The notes: generated by a model not told the origin, from the letters alone. Counted from the first letter of the stretch, positions 43,315-55,682 are shown. The stretch is 64,000 bases of DNA from Tistrella mobilis (GCF_041468085.1 NZ_CP121014.1:558001-622000), one strand, 5' to 3'. Made by a program: numbers and translations.

Positions 43315-43328
43315 TTGATCTGGATCAA
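43315..43328 (+). promoter_or_regulatory. Perfect FNR/DNR-type box upstream of narK
   Basis: TTGAT-CTGG-ATCAA, an exact match. With the box centre at -41.5 the start would fall at 43363 and the -10 window (43351-43356) reads TAACGT, a plausible weak -10. This is the classic class II activation layout, so the narK-narGHJI operon should be switched on under low oxygen or NO. Confidence 0.78.
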
Positions 43329-43413
43329 CATTCGATCCGGATCCGGCACCTAACGTCGGCGCATCCCCACATGCGGGCCGCAGATGGCCTGCCAATCCAG
43401 GTGGATGACTTCG

Positions 43414-46107
43414 ATGCAGGCACCCGGCACCCCCGTCCCGAAACAGGCGGGCCGGATACTCGGCATGAGTACTCTGGCTTTCACCACATCCTTTGCCGTC
43501 TGGACGATCTTCTCGATCATCGGAATCCGCATCCAGCAGGAGCTGGGGCTGAGCGATACCCAGTTCGGCCTGCTCGCCGGAACCCCCATCCTGACCGGAT
43601 CGCTGGTCCGCATCGTGCTGGGCGTCTGGGCCGACCAGTATGGCGGGCGCACCGTCTTTGCGCTCACCATGCTCGCCGCCGCGGGGGCGACCGCGCTGCT
43701 CTCGCTGGCCGACAGCTACGAAACCATGCTGCTGGCCGCCCTCGGCGTCGGCCTGGCCGGCGGCACCTTCGCGGTCGGCGTCGCCTATGTCTCCAGATGG
43801 TATCCGCGCGGTCGGCAGGGCACGGCGCTCGGCATCTTCGGCGCCGGCAATGTCGGCGCGGCGGTGACCAAATTCGTCGCCCCTTTCGTGATGGTCGCCT
43901 TCGGCTGGACCACGGTCGCCCTGGTCTGGGCGGCGGCGCTGGCGGTGATGGCGGTGGTGTTCTGGCTGACCACGGCCGACGACCCTGAAACCGTCGCCCG
44001 CCGTGCGCGGGGCGAACGGCCGCGCAGCGCCTTCCTGGAACTGGCGCCGCTGAAGCGGCTGCAGGTCTGGCGGTTCGCGCTCTACTACTTCTTCGTCTTC
44101 GGCGCCTTCGTGTCGCTGGCGCTGTGGCTGCCGCACTATCTGGTCGGCGTCTACGGGCTCGACATCAAGACCGCCGGCATGCTCGCCGCCTTCTATTCCG
44201 TGCCGGCCAGCGTCTTCCGGGCCTATGGCGGCCATCTGTCGGACCGCAAGGGCGCGCGCACGATCATGTACTGGACCTTCGGGGTCTCGGTCATCGCCAC
44301 CTTCATGCTGTCCTATCCGCCGACCGACTACGTCATCCATGGTCTGGCCGGCCCGATCGCCTTTTCGACCAGCATGGGCCTCGTGCCCTTCGTGATCCTG
44401 ATCTTCGTGCTGGGCTTCTTCATGTCGCTGGGCAAGGCGGCGGTCTACAAGCACATCCCCGTCTACTATCCCGACAATGTCGGCGCGGTGGGCGGCCTGG
44501 TCGGCCTGATCGGCGGCCTGGGCGGTTTCATCCTGCCGCTCACCTTCGGCGTGATGCTCGACCTGACGGGCATCTGGACCAGCTGCTTCATGCTGCTGTT
44601 CGCGATCGTCGCCGTCGCCTTCATGTGGATGCATCTCTCGATCCGGCAGATGGAGCGCCAGGCGCTTTCCGCCGAACTCGACGCCCTGCCCGACCTGCCG
44701 GAAATGCGCGAAATCCACGGGCCCGACCAGCGCGCCGAAACCGGGCGCGTGATCGAGGACTGGCGGCCCGAGGATCAGGATTTCTGGACGACCACCGGCC
44801 GGCGCATCGCCCGGCGCAATCTCTGGATCTCCATCCCCTGCCTGCTGCTCGCCTTCGCGGTCTGGATGGTGTGGAGCATGGTGGTGGCCAGGCTGCCGGC
44901 GATCGGCTTCGCCTATTCGACCGAACAGCTGTTCTGGCTCGCCGCCCTGCCCGGCCTGTCGGGCGCCACGCTCCGGATCTTCTATGCCTTCATGGTTCCG
45001 GTCTTCGGCGGCCGGCTCTGGACCACGCTTTCCACCGCGTCGCTGCTGATCCCGGCCTTCGGCATCGGCTATGCCGTGCAGAACCCCGAAACCCCCTATC
45101 TGATCTTCCTGGTCCTTGCCCTGCTCTGCGGCTTCGGTGGCGGCAACTTCGCCTCGTCGATGGCCAATATCAGCTTCTTCTTCCCGAAGAGCGAGAAGGG
45201 CAACGCCCTCGCCCTCAATGCCGGGCTCGGCAATCTGGGCGTCAGCGTCATGCAGTTCCTGGTGCCGCTGGTCATCACCATGGGCGTGTTCGGCGCCATG
45301 GGCGGCGGGGCGCGACCGACCGCGGCGGGCGATATGCTCTGGCTGCAGAATGCCGGCTTCGTCTGGGTGCCCTTCATCCTGGCCGCGACCGTCGCCGCCT
45401 GGTTCGGCATGAACGACATCGCCGCGGCCCGCGCCTCGTTCCGCGATCAGGCGGCCATCTTCGGCCGCTCGCATACCTGGATCATGTGCTGGCTCTATAC
45501 CGGCACCTTCGGGTCCTTCATCGGCTACGCGGCGGCCTTCCCCCTGCTCACCCGTACCCAGTTCCCCGAGGTCGACGCGCTGCAGTTCGTTTTCCTGGGC
45601 CCGCTGGTCGGCGCCCTCTCCCGCGCCGGCACCGGCTGGATCTCCGACCGCTTCGGCGGCGGCCGGGTCACTCTCTGGACCTTCGTGCTGATGATCGCAG
45701 GCACCGCGGGCGTGATCTGGTTCCTGGGCATGAAAGATCAGCCGGGCGCGTTCCAGGGCTTCTTCGCGATGTTCATGGTGCTGTTCTTCGCCACCGGCGT
45801 GGGCAATGCCTCCACCTTCCAGATGATCCCCGCGATCATGCGCACGGTGATCGACCGCACCGCACCGGCCGGCCTCGCCCCCGCCGAGCGGCTGCGCCGG
45901 GCCGAGCGCGAATCGGCCGCGATGATCGGCTTCACCTCGGCCATCGCCGCCTATGGCGCCTTCTTCATCCCCAAGGCTTATGGCAGCTCGATCGCGGCCA
46001 CCGGCGGTGCCGAAGCGGCGCTTCTGGGCTTCCTCGGCTTCTACGTCACCTGCGTCGCCGTCACCTGGTTCTTCTACACCCGGAAGAACGCCCCGGTGCG
46101 CTGCTGA
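43414..46107 (+). CDS. narK: Fused nitrate transporter NarK1-NarK2
   Basis: An 897-residue membrane protein made of two 12-helix MFS transporters in tandem. The first half (residues 1-420) has GLAGGTFAVGVAYVSRWYP and the second GFGGGNFASSMANISFFFP, each a nitrate-porter signature ending in a GxGNxG motif. A charged linker with EDWRPEDQDFWTTTGRR joins them. Fused NarK1 (proton-nitrate symport) and NarK2 (nitrate-nitrite exchange) are known in Paracoccus and relatives. I chose ATG 43414 because AGGTGG ends nine bases earlier; ATG 43384 is also open. It heads the nitrate-respiration operon. Confidence 0.92.
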   Translation: MQAPGTPVPKQAGRILGMSTLAFTTSFAVWTIFSIIGIRIQQELGLSDTQFGLLAGTPILTGSLVRIVLGVWADQYGGRTVFALTMLAAAGATALLSLADSYETMLLAALGVGLAGGTFAVGVAYVSRWYPRGRQGTALGIFGAGNVGAAVTKFVAPFVMVAFGWTTVALVWAAALAVMAVVFWLTTADDPETVARRARGERPRSAFLELAPLKRLQVWRFALYYFFVFGAFVSLALWLPHYLVGVYGLDIKTAGMLAAFYSVPASVFRAYGGHLSDRKGARTIMYWTFGVSVIATFMLSYPPTDYVIHGLAGPIAFSTSMGLVPFVILIFVLGFFMSLGKAAVYKHIPVYYPDNVGAVGGLVGLIGGLGGFILPLTFGVMLDLTGIWTSCFMLLFAIVAVAFMWMHLSIRQMERQALSAELDALPDLPEMREIHGPDQRAETGRVIEDWRPEDQDFWTTTGRRIARRNLWISIPCLLLAFAVWMVWSMVVARLPAIGFAYSTEQLFWLAALPGLSGATLRIFYAFMVPVFGGRLWTTLSTASLLIPAFGIGYAVQNPETPYLIFLVLALLCGFGGGNFASSMANISFFFPKSEKGNALALNAGLGNLGVSVMQFLVPLVITMGVFGAMGGGARPTAAGDMLWLQNAGFVWVPFILAATVAAWFGMNDIAAARASFRDQAAIFGRSHTWIMCWLYTGTFGSFIGYAAAFPLLTRTQFPEVDALQFVFLGPLVGALSRAGTGWISDRFGGGRVTLWTFVLMIAGTAGVIWFLGMKDQPGAFQGFFAMFMVLFFATGVGNASTFQMIPAIMRTVIDRTAPAGLAPAERLRRAERESAAMIGFTSAIAAYGAFFIPKAYGSSIAATGGAEAALLGFLGFYVTCVAVTWFFYTRKNAPVRC

Positions 46108-46134
46108 GCCGCCGCACGCAAGGACTTCGTCCCG

Positions 46135-49100
46135 ATGAGCAATCTCCTCGACCGCCTCAACTTCCTGTCAGAGAAGACCGTCGGCCGGTTCTCGAACGGC
46201 CACGGCGTCACCACCACCGAAAGCCGCGCCTGGGAAGAGGCCTATCGCAAGCGCTGGCAGCACGACAAGATCGTGCGCTCTACGCACGGTGTGAACTGCA
46301 CGGGCTCGTGCTCGTGGAAGATCTACGTCAAGGGCGGCATCGTCACCTGGGAGACCCAGCAGACCGATTATCCGCGCACCCGGCCGGACCTGCCCAACCA
46401 CGAACCCCGCGGCTGCGCCCGCGGCGCCAGTTACAGCTGGTACATGTATTCGGCCAACCGGGTGAAGCATCCGCTGATCCGCGGCCGGCTGCTCAAGGCC
46501 TGGCGCGCCGCCCGCGCCGGTCTGCCGCCGGTGGCGGCCTGGGCCTCGATCGTGAACGACCCGGCGGCCCGCGCCTCCTATACGAAGCTCCGCGGCCTGG
46601 GCGGCTTCGTGCGGGCCGAGTGGGACGAGGTGAACGAGATCATCGCCGCCGCCAATGCCCATACCGTCAAGGCCCACGGCCCCGACCGGGTGATCGGCTT
46701 CTCGCCGATCCCGGCGATGTCGATGGTCTCCTACGCCGCCGGCTCGCGCTACCTGTCGCTGCTGGGCGGGGTGTGCCTGTCCTTCTACGACTGGTACTGC
46801 GACCTGCCGCCGGCCTCGCCGATGACCTGGGGGGAGCAGACCGACGTGCCGGAATCGGCGGACTGGTACAATGCCGGCTTCCTGATGCTCTGGGGATCGA
46901 ACGTGCCCCAGACCCGCACGCCCGACGCCCATTTCTATACCGAGGTGCGCTACAAGGGCGCCAAATCGGTGGTGGTCTCGCCCGACTATTCCGAGGCGGC
47001 CAAATTCGCCGATCTCTGGCTGCACCCCAAACAGGGCACCGATGCGGCGCTGGCCATGGCGCTGGGCCATGTGGTGCTGCGCGAATTCCATCTGGACCGC
47101 ACCACGCCCTATTTCGAGGACTACTGCCGGCGGTACACCGACATGCCGATGCTGGTGCGGCTGGAGCGGCGCGGCGACCGGCTGGTTCCCGGCCGGCTGC
47201 TGCGCGCCTCGGATTTCAAGGATGCGTTGGGCGAGACGGCCAACACCGAGTGGAAGACCGTGGCCCTGGACCGGCGCTCGGGCGAGATCGTGGTGCCGCA
47301 GGGCTCCGCCGGCTTCCGCTGGGGGGATGCCGGGCGCTGGAATCTGGAGCCGCGCGACGGCCGGGGCCGCGAGATCGAACCGGTGATGACCCTGCTGGCA
47401 GGTCCGCTGCATGACGAGGTGGTCGAGGTCGGCTTCCCCTATTTCGGCAACCGTAAGCACGACCATTTCGAAGGCACCGATCATGCCGACGTGCTCGACC
47501 GCCGGGTGCCGGCGCGGCGGGTGCAGCTGGCGGGGGGCGAGGCGCTGGTCGCCACCGTCTTTGATCTGCTGGTCGCCAATTACGGCCTGGATCGCGGCCT
47601 GGGCGGCACCAATGTCGCCCGCGACTACGATCTGAACGAGCCCTATACCCCCGCCTGGGCGGAACGCATCACCGGTGTGCCGCGCGGTCATATCATCACG
47701 GTGGCGCGCGAATTCGCCCGCAATGCCGAAAAGACCAATGGCCGGTCGATGGTCATCCTGGGCGCCGGACTGAACCACTGGTACCACATGGACATGAACT
47801 ATCGGGGGATCATCAATCTCCTGATCATGTGCGGCTGCATCGGCCAGTCCGGCGGCGGCTGGAGCCACTATGTCGGCCAGGAAAAGCTCCGCCCGCAGAC
47901 CGGCTGGCTGCCGCTCGCCTTCGGGCTGGACTGGAACCGGCCGCCGCGGCAGATGAACGGCACGTCCTTCTTCTATGCCCATACCGATCAATGGCGCTAC
48001 GAGACGCTCGACGTCGCCTCGATCCTGTCGCCGACGGCGCCTGAGGGCGACTGGTCGGGCAGCCTGATCGACTACAACATCCGCGCCGAGCGCATGGGCT
48101 GGCTGCCGTCCGCCCCGCAGCTCGCCACCAACCCGCTGACGCTCGCCGCCGCGGCGAGCAAGGCCGGCCGGGGGGTCAAAGACTACATCGTCGACGGCCT
48201 GGCCGACGGCTCGCTGAAGATGTCGGCCGAGGATCCGGATGCGCCCGAGAACTGGCCACGCAACCTGTTCGTCTGGCGCTCCAACCTGCTCGGCTCGTCG
48301 GGCAAGGGCCATGAATACTTCCTGAAACACCTGCTCGGCACCTCGCATGGCGTGCTGGGCAAGGATCTGGGCGAAGAGGGCCGGCGGCGCTCGACCGAGG
48401 CGGCGTGGCACGACCGGGCACCCGAGGGCAAGCTCGACCTGCTGGTGACGCTCGACTTCCGCATGTCGACCACCTGCGTCTATTCCGACATCGTTCTGCC
48501 CACCGCCACCTGGTACGAGAAGAACGACCTCAACACCTCGGACATGCACCCCTTCATCCACCCGCTGTCGGCCGCGGCCGATCCGGCCTGGGAGGCGCGG
48601 AGCGACTGGGAGATCTTCAAGGGTCTGGCGCGCGCCTTCTCGAAAGTGGCGCCAGAGGTGCTGGGGGTGGAGACCGATGTCGTACTGACGCCGATCCTGC
48701 ACGACACCGCGGGCGAAATGGCCCAGCCCTTCGACGTGCATGACTGGAAGCGCGCGGGCGCGAAGCCGGTGCCCGGCCGCACCGCGCCGCAGATCGCGGT
48801 GGTGGAGCGCGACTATCCGGGGCTCTACGACCGCTTCACCGCTCTCGGGCCGCTGATGGACACGCTCGGCAATGGCGGCAAGGGGATCGGCTGGAAGACC
48901 AGCCACGAGGTGGAGGCGCTGGGCCGGCTGAACGGCACCTGGCCCGAGGGCCGCAGCACGGCCGGCCGGCCCCGGATCGACACCGATATCGACGCGACCG
49001 AAGTCATCCTGATGCTGGCGCCCGAGACCAATGGCGAGGTGGCGGTGAAGGCCTGGGAGGCGCTGTCGAAGGCGACAGGCCGCGACCATGCCCATCTGGC

Positions 49101-49871
49101 CCTGCCCAAGGAAGACGAGAAGATCCGCTTCCGCGACATCGTCGCCCAGCCGCGCAAGATCATCTCGTCGCCGACCTGGTCGGGCATCGAGTCGGAAAGC
49201 GTCTGCTACAACGCCGGCTATACCAATGTCCACGAGCTGATCCCCTGGCGCACGCTGACCGGCCGGCAGCAGCTCTATCAGGATCATCTCTGGATGCGGG
49301 CCTTCGGCGAGGGCTTCTGCCTCTACCGGCCGCCGATCGACACCCGCTCGATCGATCCGGTGATCCGGGAGAAGGATGACGGCACGCCGCAGGTGGTGCT
49401 GAACTTCATCACCCCGCACCAGAAATGGGGCATCCACTCCACCTATTCCGACAATCTGCTGATGCTCACGCTCAATCGCGGCGGGCCGGTGGTCTGGATG
49501 TCCGAGACCGATGCCGCCCGGGCCGGCATCACCGACAACGACTGGGTGGAGGTCTACAACGCCAATGGCGCGCTGGTCGCGCGGGCGGTCGTGTCCCAGC
49601 GCATGAAGCAGGGCACGCTCTACATGTACCACGCCCAGGAAAAGATCGTGAATACGCCGGGATCGAAGGTCACCGGCCAGCGCGGCGGCATCCACAACTC
49701 GGTAACCCGCGCCATCACCAAGCCGACACACATGATCGGCGGCTATGTGCAGCAGTCTTACGGCTTCAATTACTACGGCACGGTCGGCTCCAACCGCGAC
49801 GAATTCGTCATCGTCCGGCGGCTGGACAAGATCGACTGGCTGGAAGGGCCGTATCGTGAGGAGGCGGCGGA

Positions 49872-49875
<4 letters not shown>
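46135..49875 (+). CDS. narG: Respiratory nitrate reductase alpha subunit
   Basis: A 1246-residue molybdopterin enzyme, full length. The N-terminal FS0 cluster is bound by H51, C55, C59 (HGVNCTGSC) and C94. The molybdenum-ligand Asp is D223 in WYCDLPPASP, and GSNVPQTRTPDAHF follows. The absence of a Tat signal and the His/Cys FS0 pattern mark it as cytoplasmic, membrane-bound NarG. It reduces nitrate to nitrite with electrons passed from quinol through NarI and NarH. It overlaps narH by four bases (ATGA). Confidence 0.97.
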
Positions 49876-51410
<1,535 letters not shown>

Positions 51411-51414
51411 CACC

Positions 51415-52146
51415 ATGTCCCGGATCTTCAAGATCGTCTCGGTGCTGCTCACCTATCCGACGCCCGAGATTCAGGCCGGAGCGCCGGAGCTTCGCGCCGC
51501 CATCGCGGCGGAAACCGGACTTCCGGCCGCATTGCGCACGGCGCTCGACGCGCTGGTCGGCACGATCGCCGATCGCGACATCTATGCGGCGCAGGAAGAC
51601 TATGTCCTGCTCTTCGACCGCACCCGGTCGCTGTCGCTGAACCTGTTCGAGCATGTCCATGGCGAAAGCCGCGACCGCGGCCAGGCCATGGTCGACCTGC
51701 TCGGCATGTACGAGGCGGCGGGCCTCGTGCTCGGCGCGCGCGAGCTGCCCGATCACCTGCCGGCCTTCCTTGAATACCTCTCGACCCGCAGCGCGGCCGA
51801 GGCCACGGAGCTGGCGGGCGGCATCGGCCATATCGTCGAAGCCCTGCACGAACGGCTGATCGCCCGCAACAGCCCCTATGCCGCGATCTTCGCCGCGCTG
51901 ATCGCGGCCGGCGCCACCGCCGAAGATCGCGAGGCGGTCGCGATGGTGATGGGCCTGCCCGACGACGACCCGACCGATCTGGCCGCTCTCGACCGGGCCT
52001 GGGAGGAAGAGGCGGTGCGCTTCGCCGGTGCGGCGGCAGGGGACGGGGAATGCGGCCCCGACCGGCTGCGCCGCCGCCTGCGCGCCGCAGCCCGCCCCGC
52101 CACGGACCACGCCCCCATGCCGGCCGCAACAGAGGAGGTTTCGTGA
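51415..52146 (+). CDS. narJ: Nitrate reductase molybdenum cofactor assembly chaperone
   Basis: A 243-residue cytoplasmic chaperone of the NarJ family. YVLLFDRTRSLSLNLFEHVHGESRDRG is the conserved central region, here at residues about 61-87. It keeps NarG competent for cofactor insertion and is not part of the mature enzyme. The C-terminal tail is Ala/Arg-rich. It starts four bases after narH and overlaps narI (TGATG). Confidence 0.93.
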   Translation: MSRIFKIVSVLLTYPTPEIQAGAPELRAAIAAETGLPAALRTALDALVGTIADRDIYAAQEDYVLLFDRTRSLSLNLFEHVHGESRDRGQAMVDLLGMYEAAGLVLGARELPDHLPAFLEYLSTRSAAEATELAGGIGHIVEALHERLIARNSPYAAIFAALIAAGATAEDREAVAMVMGLPDDDPTDLAALDRAWEEEAVRFAGAAAGDGECGPDRLRRRLRAAARPATDHAPMPAATEEVS

Positions 52147-52907
52147 TGGCCAGCTACATCCACGGCGCCGTGTTCGGCGTCTATCCCTATGTGGCACTGG
52201 CGGTGCTGTTTCTGGGCAGCGCGCTGCGCTATGACCGCGACCCCTATACCTGGCGCTCGGGATCCAGCCAGCTGCTCCGCCGCCGCCAGCTGATCTGGGG
52301 CTCGGTGCTGTTTCATCTGGGCGTGCTGGTGATCTTCGCCGGCCATCTGGTCGGGCTGCTGACCCCGATCCAGGTCTTCGATGCGCTGGGCATCAGCCAC
52401 GGCGCCAAGCAGTTGCTGGCGATCGTGGCGGGTGGCGTGGCCGGCATCGCCGCGATCATCGGCGCCAGCCTGCTGATCCATCGCCGCTTCTTCGACCCGC
52501 GCATCCGCCGCACCTCCAGCACCAGCGATCTGCTGATCATCGTGCTGCTCTGGCTGCAGCTGGCCCTGGGCCTCGCCACCATCCCGCTCTCGCTCGGCCA
52601 TCTGGACGGGCACGAGATGGTGAAATTCATGAGCTGGGCGCAGGGCATCTTCACCTTCGACACCGCAGCCGCCGGCTACATCGCCGATGTCCACCCGATC
52701 TTCAAGGCGCACCTCTTCCTGGGGCTGACGATCCTGTTGCTCTTCCCTTTCACGCGGCTCGTCCACATGCTCAGCGCCCCCATCCGCTATGTCTGGCGCC
52801 CCGGCTATCAGGTGGTGCGGACGCGCCGCCGGCCCGTCGGCAACCACCCCGTCGGCAACCACCCCGGCGCCAGCCATCCCGCGGCCACCCGGCCCGGCAC
52901 CCGTTGA
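52146..52907 (+). CDS. narI: Respiratory nitrate reductase gamma subunit (cytochrome b)
   Basis: A 253-residue membrane protein with five transmembrane helices. The four haem-ligand His are H57 and H67 in the second helix and H189 and H207 in the fifth, matching the spacing of E. coli NarI. It oxidises quinol at the periplasmic side. The final 30 residues are an unusual His/Pro-rich tail (VGNHP twice, GASHPAATRPG), made partly by a 15-base duplication. AGGAGG lies before the ATG. Confidence 0.95.
   Translation: MASYIHGAVFGVYPYVALAVLFLGSALRYDRDPYTWRSGSSQLLRRRQLIWGSVLFHLGVLVIFAGHLVGLLTPIQVFDALGISHGAKQLLAIVAGGVAGIAAIIGASLLIHRRFFDPRIRRTSSTSDLLIIVLLWLQLALGLATIPLSLGHLDGHEMVKFMSWAQGIFTFDTAAAGYIADVHPIFKAHLFLGLTILLLFPFTRLVHMLSAPIRYVWRPGYQVVRTRRRPVGNHPVGNHPGASHPAATRPGTR
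52833..52862 (+). repeat. 15-base tandem duplication in the narI 3' end
   Basis: CCCGTCGGCAACCAC occurs at 52833-52847 and 52848-52862, adding one PVGNH unit to the NarI C-terminal tail. The copy is in frame, so NarI is lengthened without disruption. Confidence 0.8.
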
Positions 52908-52919
52908 ACGGAGGCAAAG

Positions 52920-53810
52920 ATGGTCGTGATCCGTCAGAGCCCGCGTGTCGCAGCGGCCAGGTCCGCCGCCGCCCGGCATGCCCACCACGCCGCCAGCCAT
53001 ATGCACATGGCCGACCCCGTCCCCGTATCGGTTGACGGGCGGGACATCCCCGAAGAGGAGATCCGGGCCGAGATGCACAATCATCCGGGTCCCGACCCGG
53101 ACACCGCCCGCAACGCCGCGGCGCAGGCGCTGGTGATCCGCGAGCTGCTGCTGAATGCCGCCCGGGCCCGCGACATCACAGCCCGGCCCGGTACGGACGG
53201 CCAGGGCCGGCAGGAGCTGGACGACGAGGCGATGATCCGCGCCCTGCTGGACGCCGAGGTCACCACGCCCCGGGCCGACACCGCGGCCTGCCGGCGCCAT
53301 TACGACAGCCATCCCGGGCGCTTCACCACATCCCCGGTCTGGGAGGCGCGGCACATCCTGCTCGCCGTCACAGAGACCGACGCGGCCGGCCGCAAAGCGG
53401 CGCGCGACCGGGCGCAGGCGATCCTGGCCGAGCTGGCGAGCGATCCCGACCGCTTCGCGGACCTCGCCACCGCTTTTTCCGCCTGCCCGTCCCGGGCGGA
53501 GGGCGGCCGTCTGGGCCAGCTGGTCCGCGGCTCCACCGTGCCCGAATTCGAAGCGGCGCTCGCCCGGATGAGCCCGGGGGAGATTGCACCCGCACCGGTC
53601 GAGACCCGGTTCGGGGTCCATGTGGTGGCGCTGGACCGCCACCTGCCCGGCGCGGTGCTGCCCTTCGAGGCGGTGGAGGCCCGCATCGCCGCCTGGCTGG
53701 AAGCCGCGAGCTGGAGCCGGGGGGTGGCGCAGTTCATTTCGGTGCTGGCGGCCGATGCCGAGATCCGCGGCGTCGCGCTGGCAACGGCGGAGGGGCCGCT
53801 GGTGCGCTGA
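52920..53810 (+). CDS. Parvulin-type peptidyl-prolyl cis-trans isomerase
   Basis: A 296-residue protein with a SurA/NifM-like helical N-terminal half and a rotamase domain at about residues 140-240: EARHILLAVTE, FADLATAFSACPSRAEGGRLG and FGVHVVALDR. An Ala/His-rich start (HAHHAASHMHMADP) replaces a signal peptide, so it is probably cytoplasmic. Isomerases of this kind often follow narGHJI and are thought to help fold nitrate reductase; that role is inferred. GGAGG precedes the ATG, 13 bases after narI. Confidence 0.85.
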   Translation: MVVIRQSPRVAAARSAAARHAHHAASHMHMADPVPVSVDGRDIPEEEIRAEMHNHPGPDPDTARNAAAQALVIRELLLNAARARDITARPGTDGQGRQELDDEAMIRALLDAEVTTPRADTAACRRHYDSHPGRFTTSPVWEARHILLAVTETDAAGRKAARDRAQAILAELASDPDRFADLATAFSACPSRAEGGRLGQLVRGSTVPEFEAALARMSPGEIAPAPVETRFGVHVVALDRHLPGAVLPFEAVEARIAAWLEAASWSRGVAQFISVLAADAEIRGVALATAEGPLVR

Positions 53811-53859
53811 CCCGGCGGCCGGCCCTTGATGGCTGGCGGAGGAAGGAGGTGCGGGGAGC

Positions 53860-54414
53860 ATGGAAACCGACCGGATCGCCCTTGGTGCCCTGACCGAGGG
53901 CCTGCCGCCCACCCTGTTCCTCTCGCCGCTCGACCGGATCTTCGCCGATCATTTCCGGCAGCGGGCGCTGTTCCGCAGCCTGGACCGGATCGCCGCCGGC
54001 CCCGAGGTCGACCCGGCACTGATCACCGCGGTCACCGGCTTCCTGGCGACCGAGGTCGACCCCCACTGGACGGATGAAGAGGACGACCTCTTCCCCCTGC
54101 TCCGTGCCAGGGCGCACCGCGAAGACCGGATCCGGCAGCTGCTGGCCCGGCTTGGCCGGGACCACCAGGCTGCCCGCAGCGCGCGGGTGGCGATCATCCG
54201 CGGCCTGCCGGACCCCGCCACCCGCCGCGATCCGGCCTTCCGCGAAATGCTGGCGGGCTTCGCGGCGGAGGAGCGCCGGCATCTCTGCCTGGAGAATGCG
54301 GTGGTCCTGCCGATTGCCCGGGCCCGGCTCGGCCATCAGGATCTGATGGTTCTGGGCCAGCGCATGGCCGCGCGGCGCGGCGTGCCCATCGCCATGACGG
54401 AGTATGTGACATGA
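53860..54414 (+). CDS. Hemerythrin-like (HHE) domain protein
   Basis: A 184-residue helical-bundle protein with candidate di-iron ligands: H31 (ADHFRQR), H69 with E73/E74 (DPHWTDEEDDLFP), H102 (GRDHQAAR), and the His and Glu of ERRHLCLEN. Hemerythrin-like proteins in denitrifiers bind oxygen or NO or repair damaged iron-sulfur clusters. Its position between the nar genes and cofactor synthesis fits protection of the pathway. It overlaps moeA by four bases. Confidence 0.8.
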   Translation: METDRIALGALTEGLPPTLFLSPLDRIFADHFRQRALFRSLDRIAAGPEVDPALITAVTGFLATEVDPHWTDEEDDLFPLLRARAHREDRIRQLLARLGRDHQAARSARVAIIRGLPDPATRRDPAFREMLAGFAAEERRHLCLENAVVLPIARARLGHQDLMVLGQRMAARRGVPIAMTEYVT

Positions 54415-55682
54415 CCTCGCCCGCAGGATGCAGTTGCGACGGCCCCGGATTGCTTGCCCTCGACGAGGCGGTGGCCCGCGCCACGGCCCTCTGCCGACCG
54501 GTCACCGAGACCGCAGACGTGACGCTGGCAGAGGCGGCGGGCCGGATCACCGCCGCCCCGCTTACCGCGCCCGAGCCGATGCCCCGCTTCGACCATGCCG
54601 CCATGGACGGCTACGCCCTGCGCGCGGGCGACCTGGCCGGCTGCGGGCCGTGGCAGCTACCGGTGGCGGGCCTTGCCGCCGCGGGTGGCGCCGCACCGGC
54701 GGTGGAGCGCGCGCCGCATGCCCTGCGCATCCTGACCGGCGCCCCGATACCCGCGGGTTTCGACCGGGTGGTGATGCAGGAGGATTGCACGGCCGGGGAC
54801 GGTATCGTGACCATCCGCCGCGACCCGGGCCCCGGCGCCAATATCCGCCGGGCAGGAGAGGATGCCCGGTCCGGCCAGGTTCTGTTTCCGGCCGGGCGGC
54901 GGATCGATTCCGTTGCGGTGGCGCTCGCCGCCATCGCCGGCCGGCCGCTGCTGCCGGTGGTGCGGCAGATCCGGGTGGGCGTGATGACCTTCGGCGACGA
55001 GCTGGTGGCACCGGGCGCCACGCCCGGCCCGGCGGCGATCCATGATTCCAACCGGCCGATGCTGCTGGCGGCGCTGGCGCGGCCCGATGTCGCGGCGGCC
55101 GATCTGGGCGCCCTGCCCGACGATCAGGCGGTCATCACCGCCGCCATCACCGATGCCGCGGACCGCTTCGATCTGATCGTTTCCACCGGCGGCGCCTCGG
55201 TCGGCGATCGCGATCATCTGAAACCCGCCTTCCTGGCGGCAGGCGGCAGAATCGAGGGCTGGCGCGTGGCGATGAAACCCGGCAAGCCGGTGATGTTCGG
55301 CCGGATCGGGGCCGCCGTCTTTCTTGGCCTGCCGGGCAATCCCGTGGCAGCACTGCTGGGCCTGCGCCTGTTCGGCACGGCGATGATCCGCCGGTTGCAG
55401 GGCCGCACTGCCGAACCCGCCCCGGCCATGATCGCCTCAGGCTTCACCCATGGCCGCCGGGCCGGGCGCACCGAATTCCTGCCCGCCCGCCTTGTCTTCG
55501 GCCGGCCGGGCACCCCGCCCGTCGCCGTCACCACCGGCGGCAGCGGTGCCGCCCGGCTGGTGCCGCTTGTCACCGCCACCGGCTTCGCCGTCATCCCCGC
55601 CACGCAGGATATGGTGGTGCCCGGGGACCCGGTCGGCTGGCTGCCTTTCGCCGAAACCGAGATCTGGGGAGATCCGTCATGA
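54411..55682 (+). CDS. moeA: Molybdopterin molybdotransferase
   Basis: A 423-residue MoeA. It has [17 protein letters not shown] near residue 60, the [15 protein letters not shown] motif of the MPT-binding domain and [10 protein letters not shown] in the catalytic region, then a C-terminal beta-barrel. It inserts molybdate into adenylylated molybdopterin, which NarG needs. Starts and stops overlap with both neighbours (ATGA), so it is translated with the operon. Confidence 0.93.
   Translation: MTSPAGCSCDGPGLLALDEAVARATALCRPVTETADVTLAEAAGRITAAPLTAPEPMPRFDHAAMDGYALRAGDLAGCGPWQLPVAGLAAAGGAAPAVERAPHALRILTGAPIPAGFDRVVMQEDCTAGDGIVTIRRDPGPGANIRRAGEDARSGQVLFPAGRRIDSVAVALAAIAGRPLLPVVRQIRVGVMTFGDELVAPGATPGPAAIHDSNRPMLLAALARPDVAAADLGALPDDQAVITAAITDAADRFDLIVSTGGASVGDRDHLKPAFLAAGGRIEGWRVAMKPGKPVMFGRIGAAVFLGLPGNPVAALLGLRLFGTAMIRRLQGRTAEPAPAMIASGFTHGRRAGRTEFLPARLVFGRPGTPPVAVTTGGSGAARLVPLVTATGFAVIPATQDMVVPGDPVGWLPFAETEIWGDPS

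Noticed and set aside
44124-47414. Plus-strand frame of about 1100 codons spanning narK and narG
   Set aside because: It crosses a real gene boundary in another frame and is Arg/Pro-rich noise.
46168-49731. Very long open frame on the minus strand, about 1190 codons, opposite narG
   Set aside because: High-GC antisense shadow of narG; composition is His/Gly/Arg-rich without any domain, and narG has full family features.
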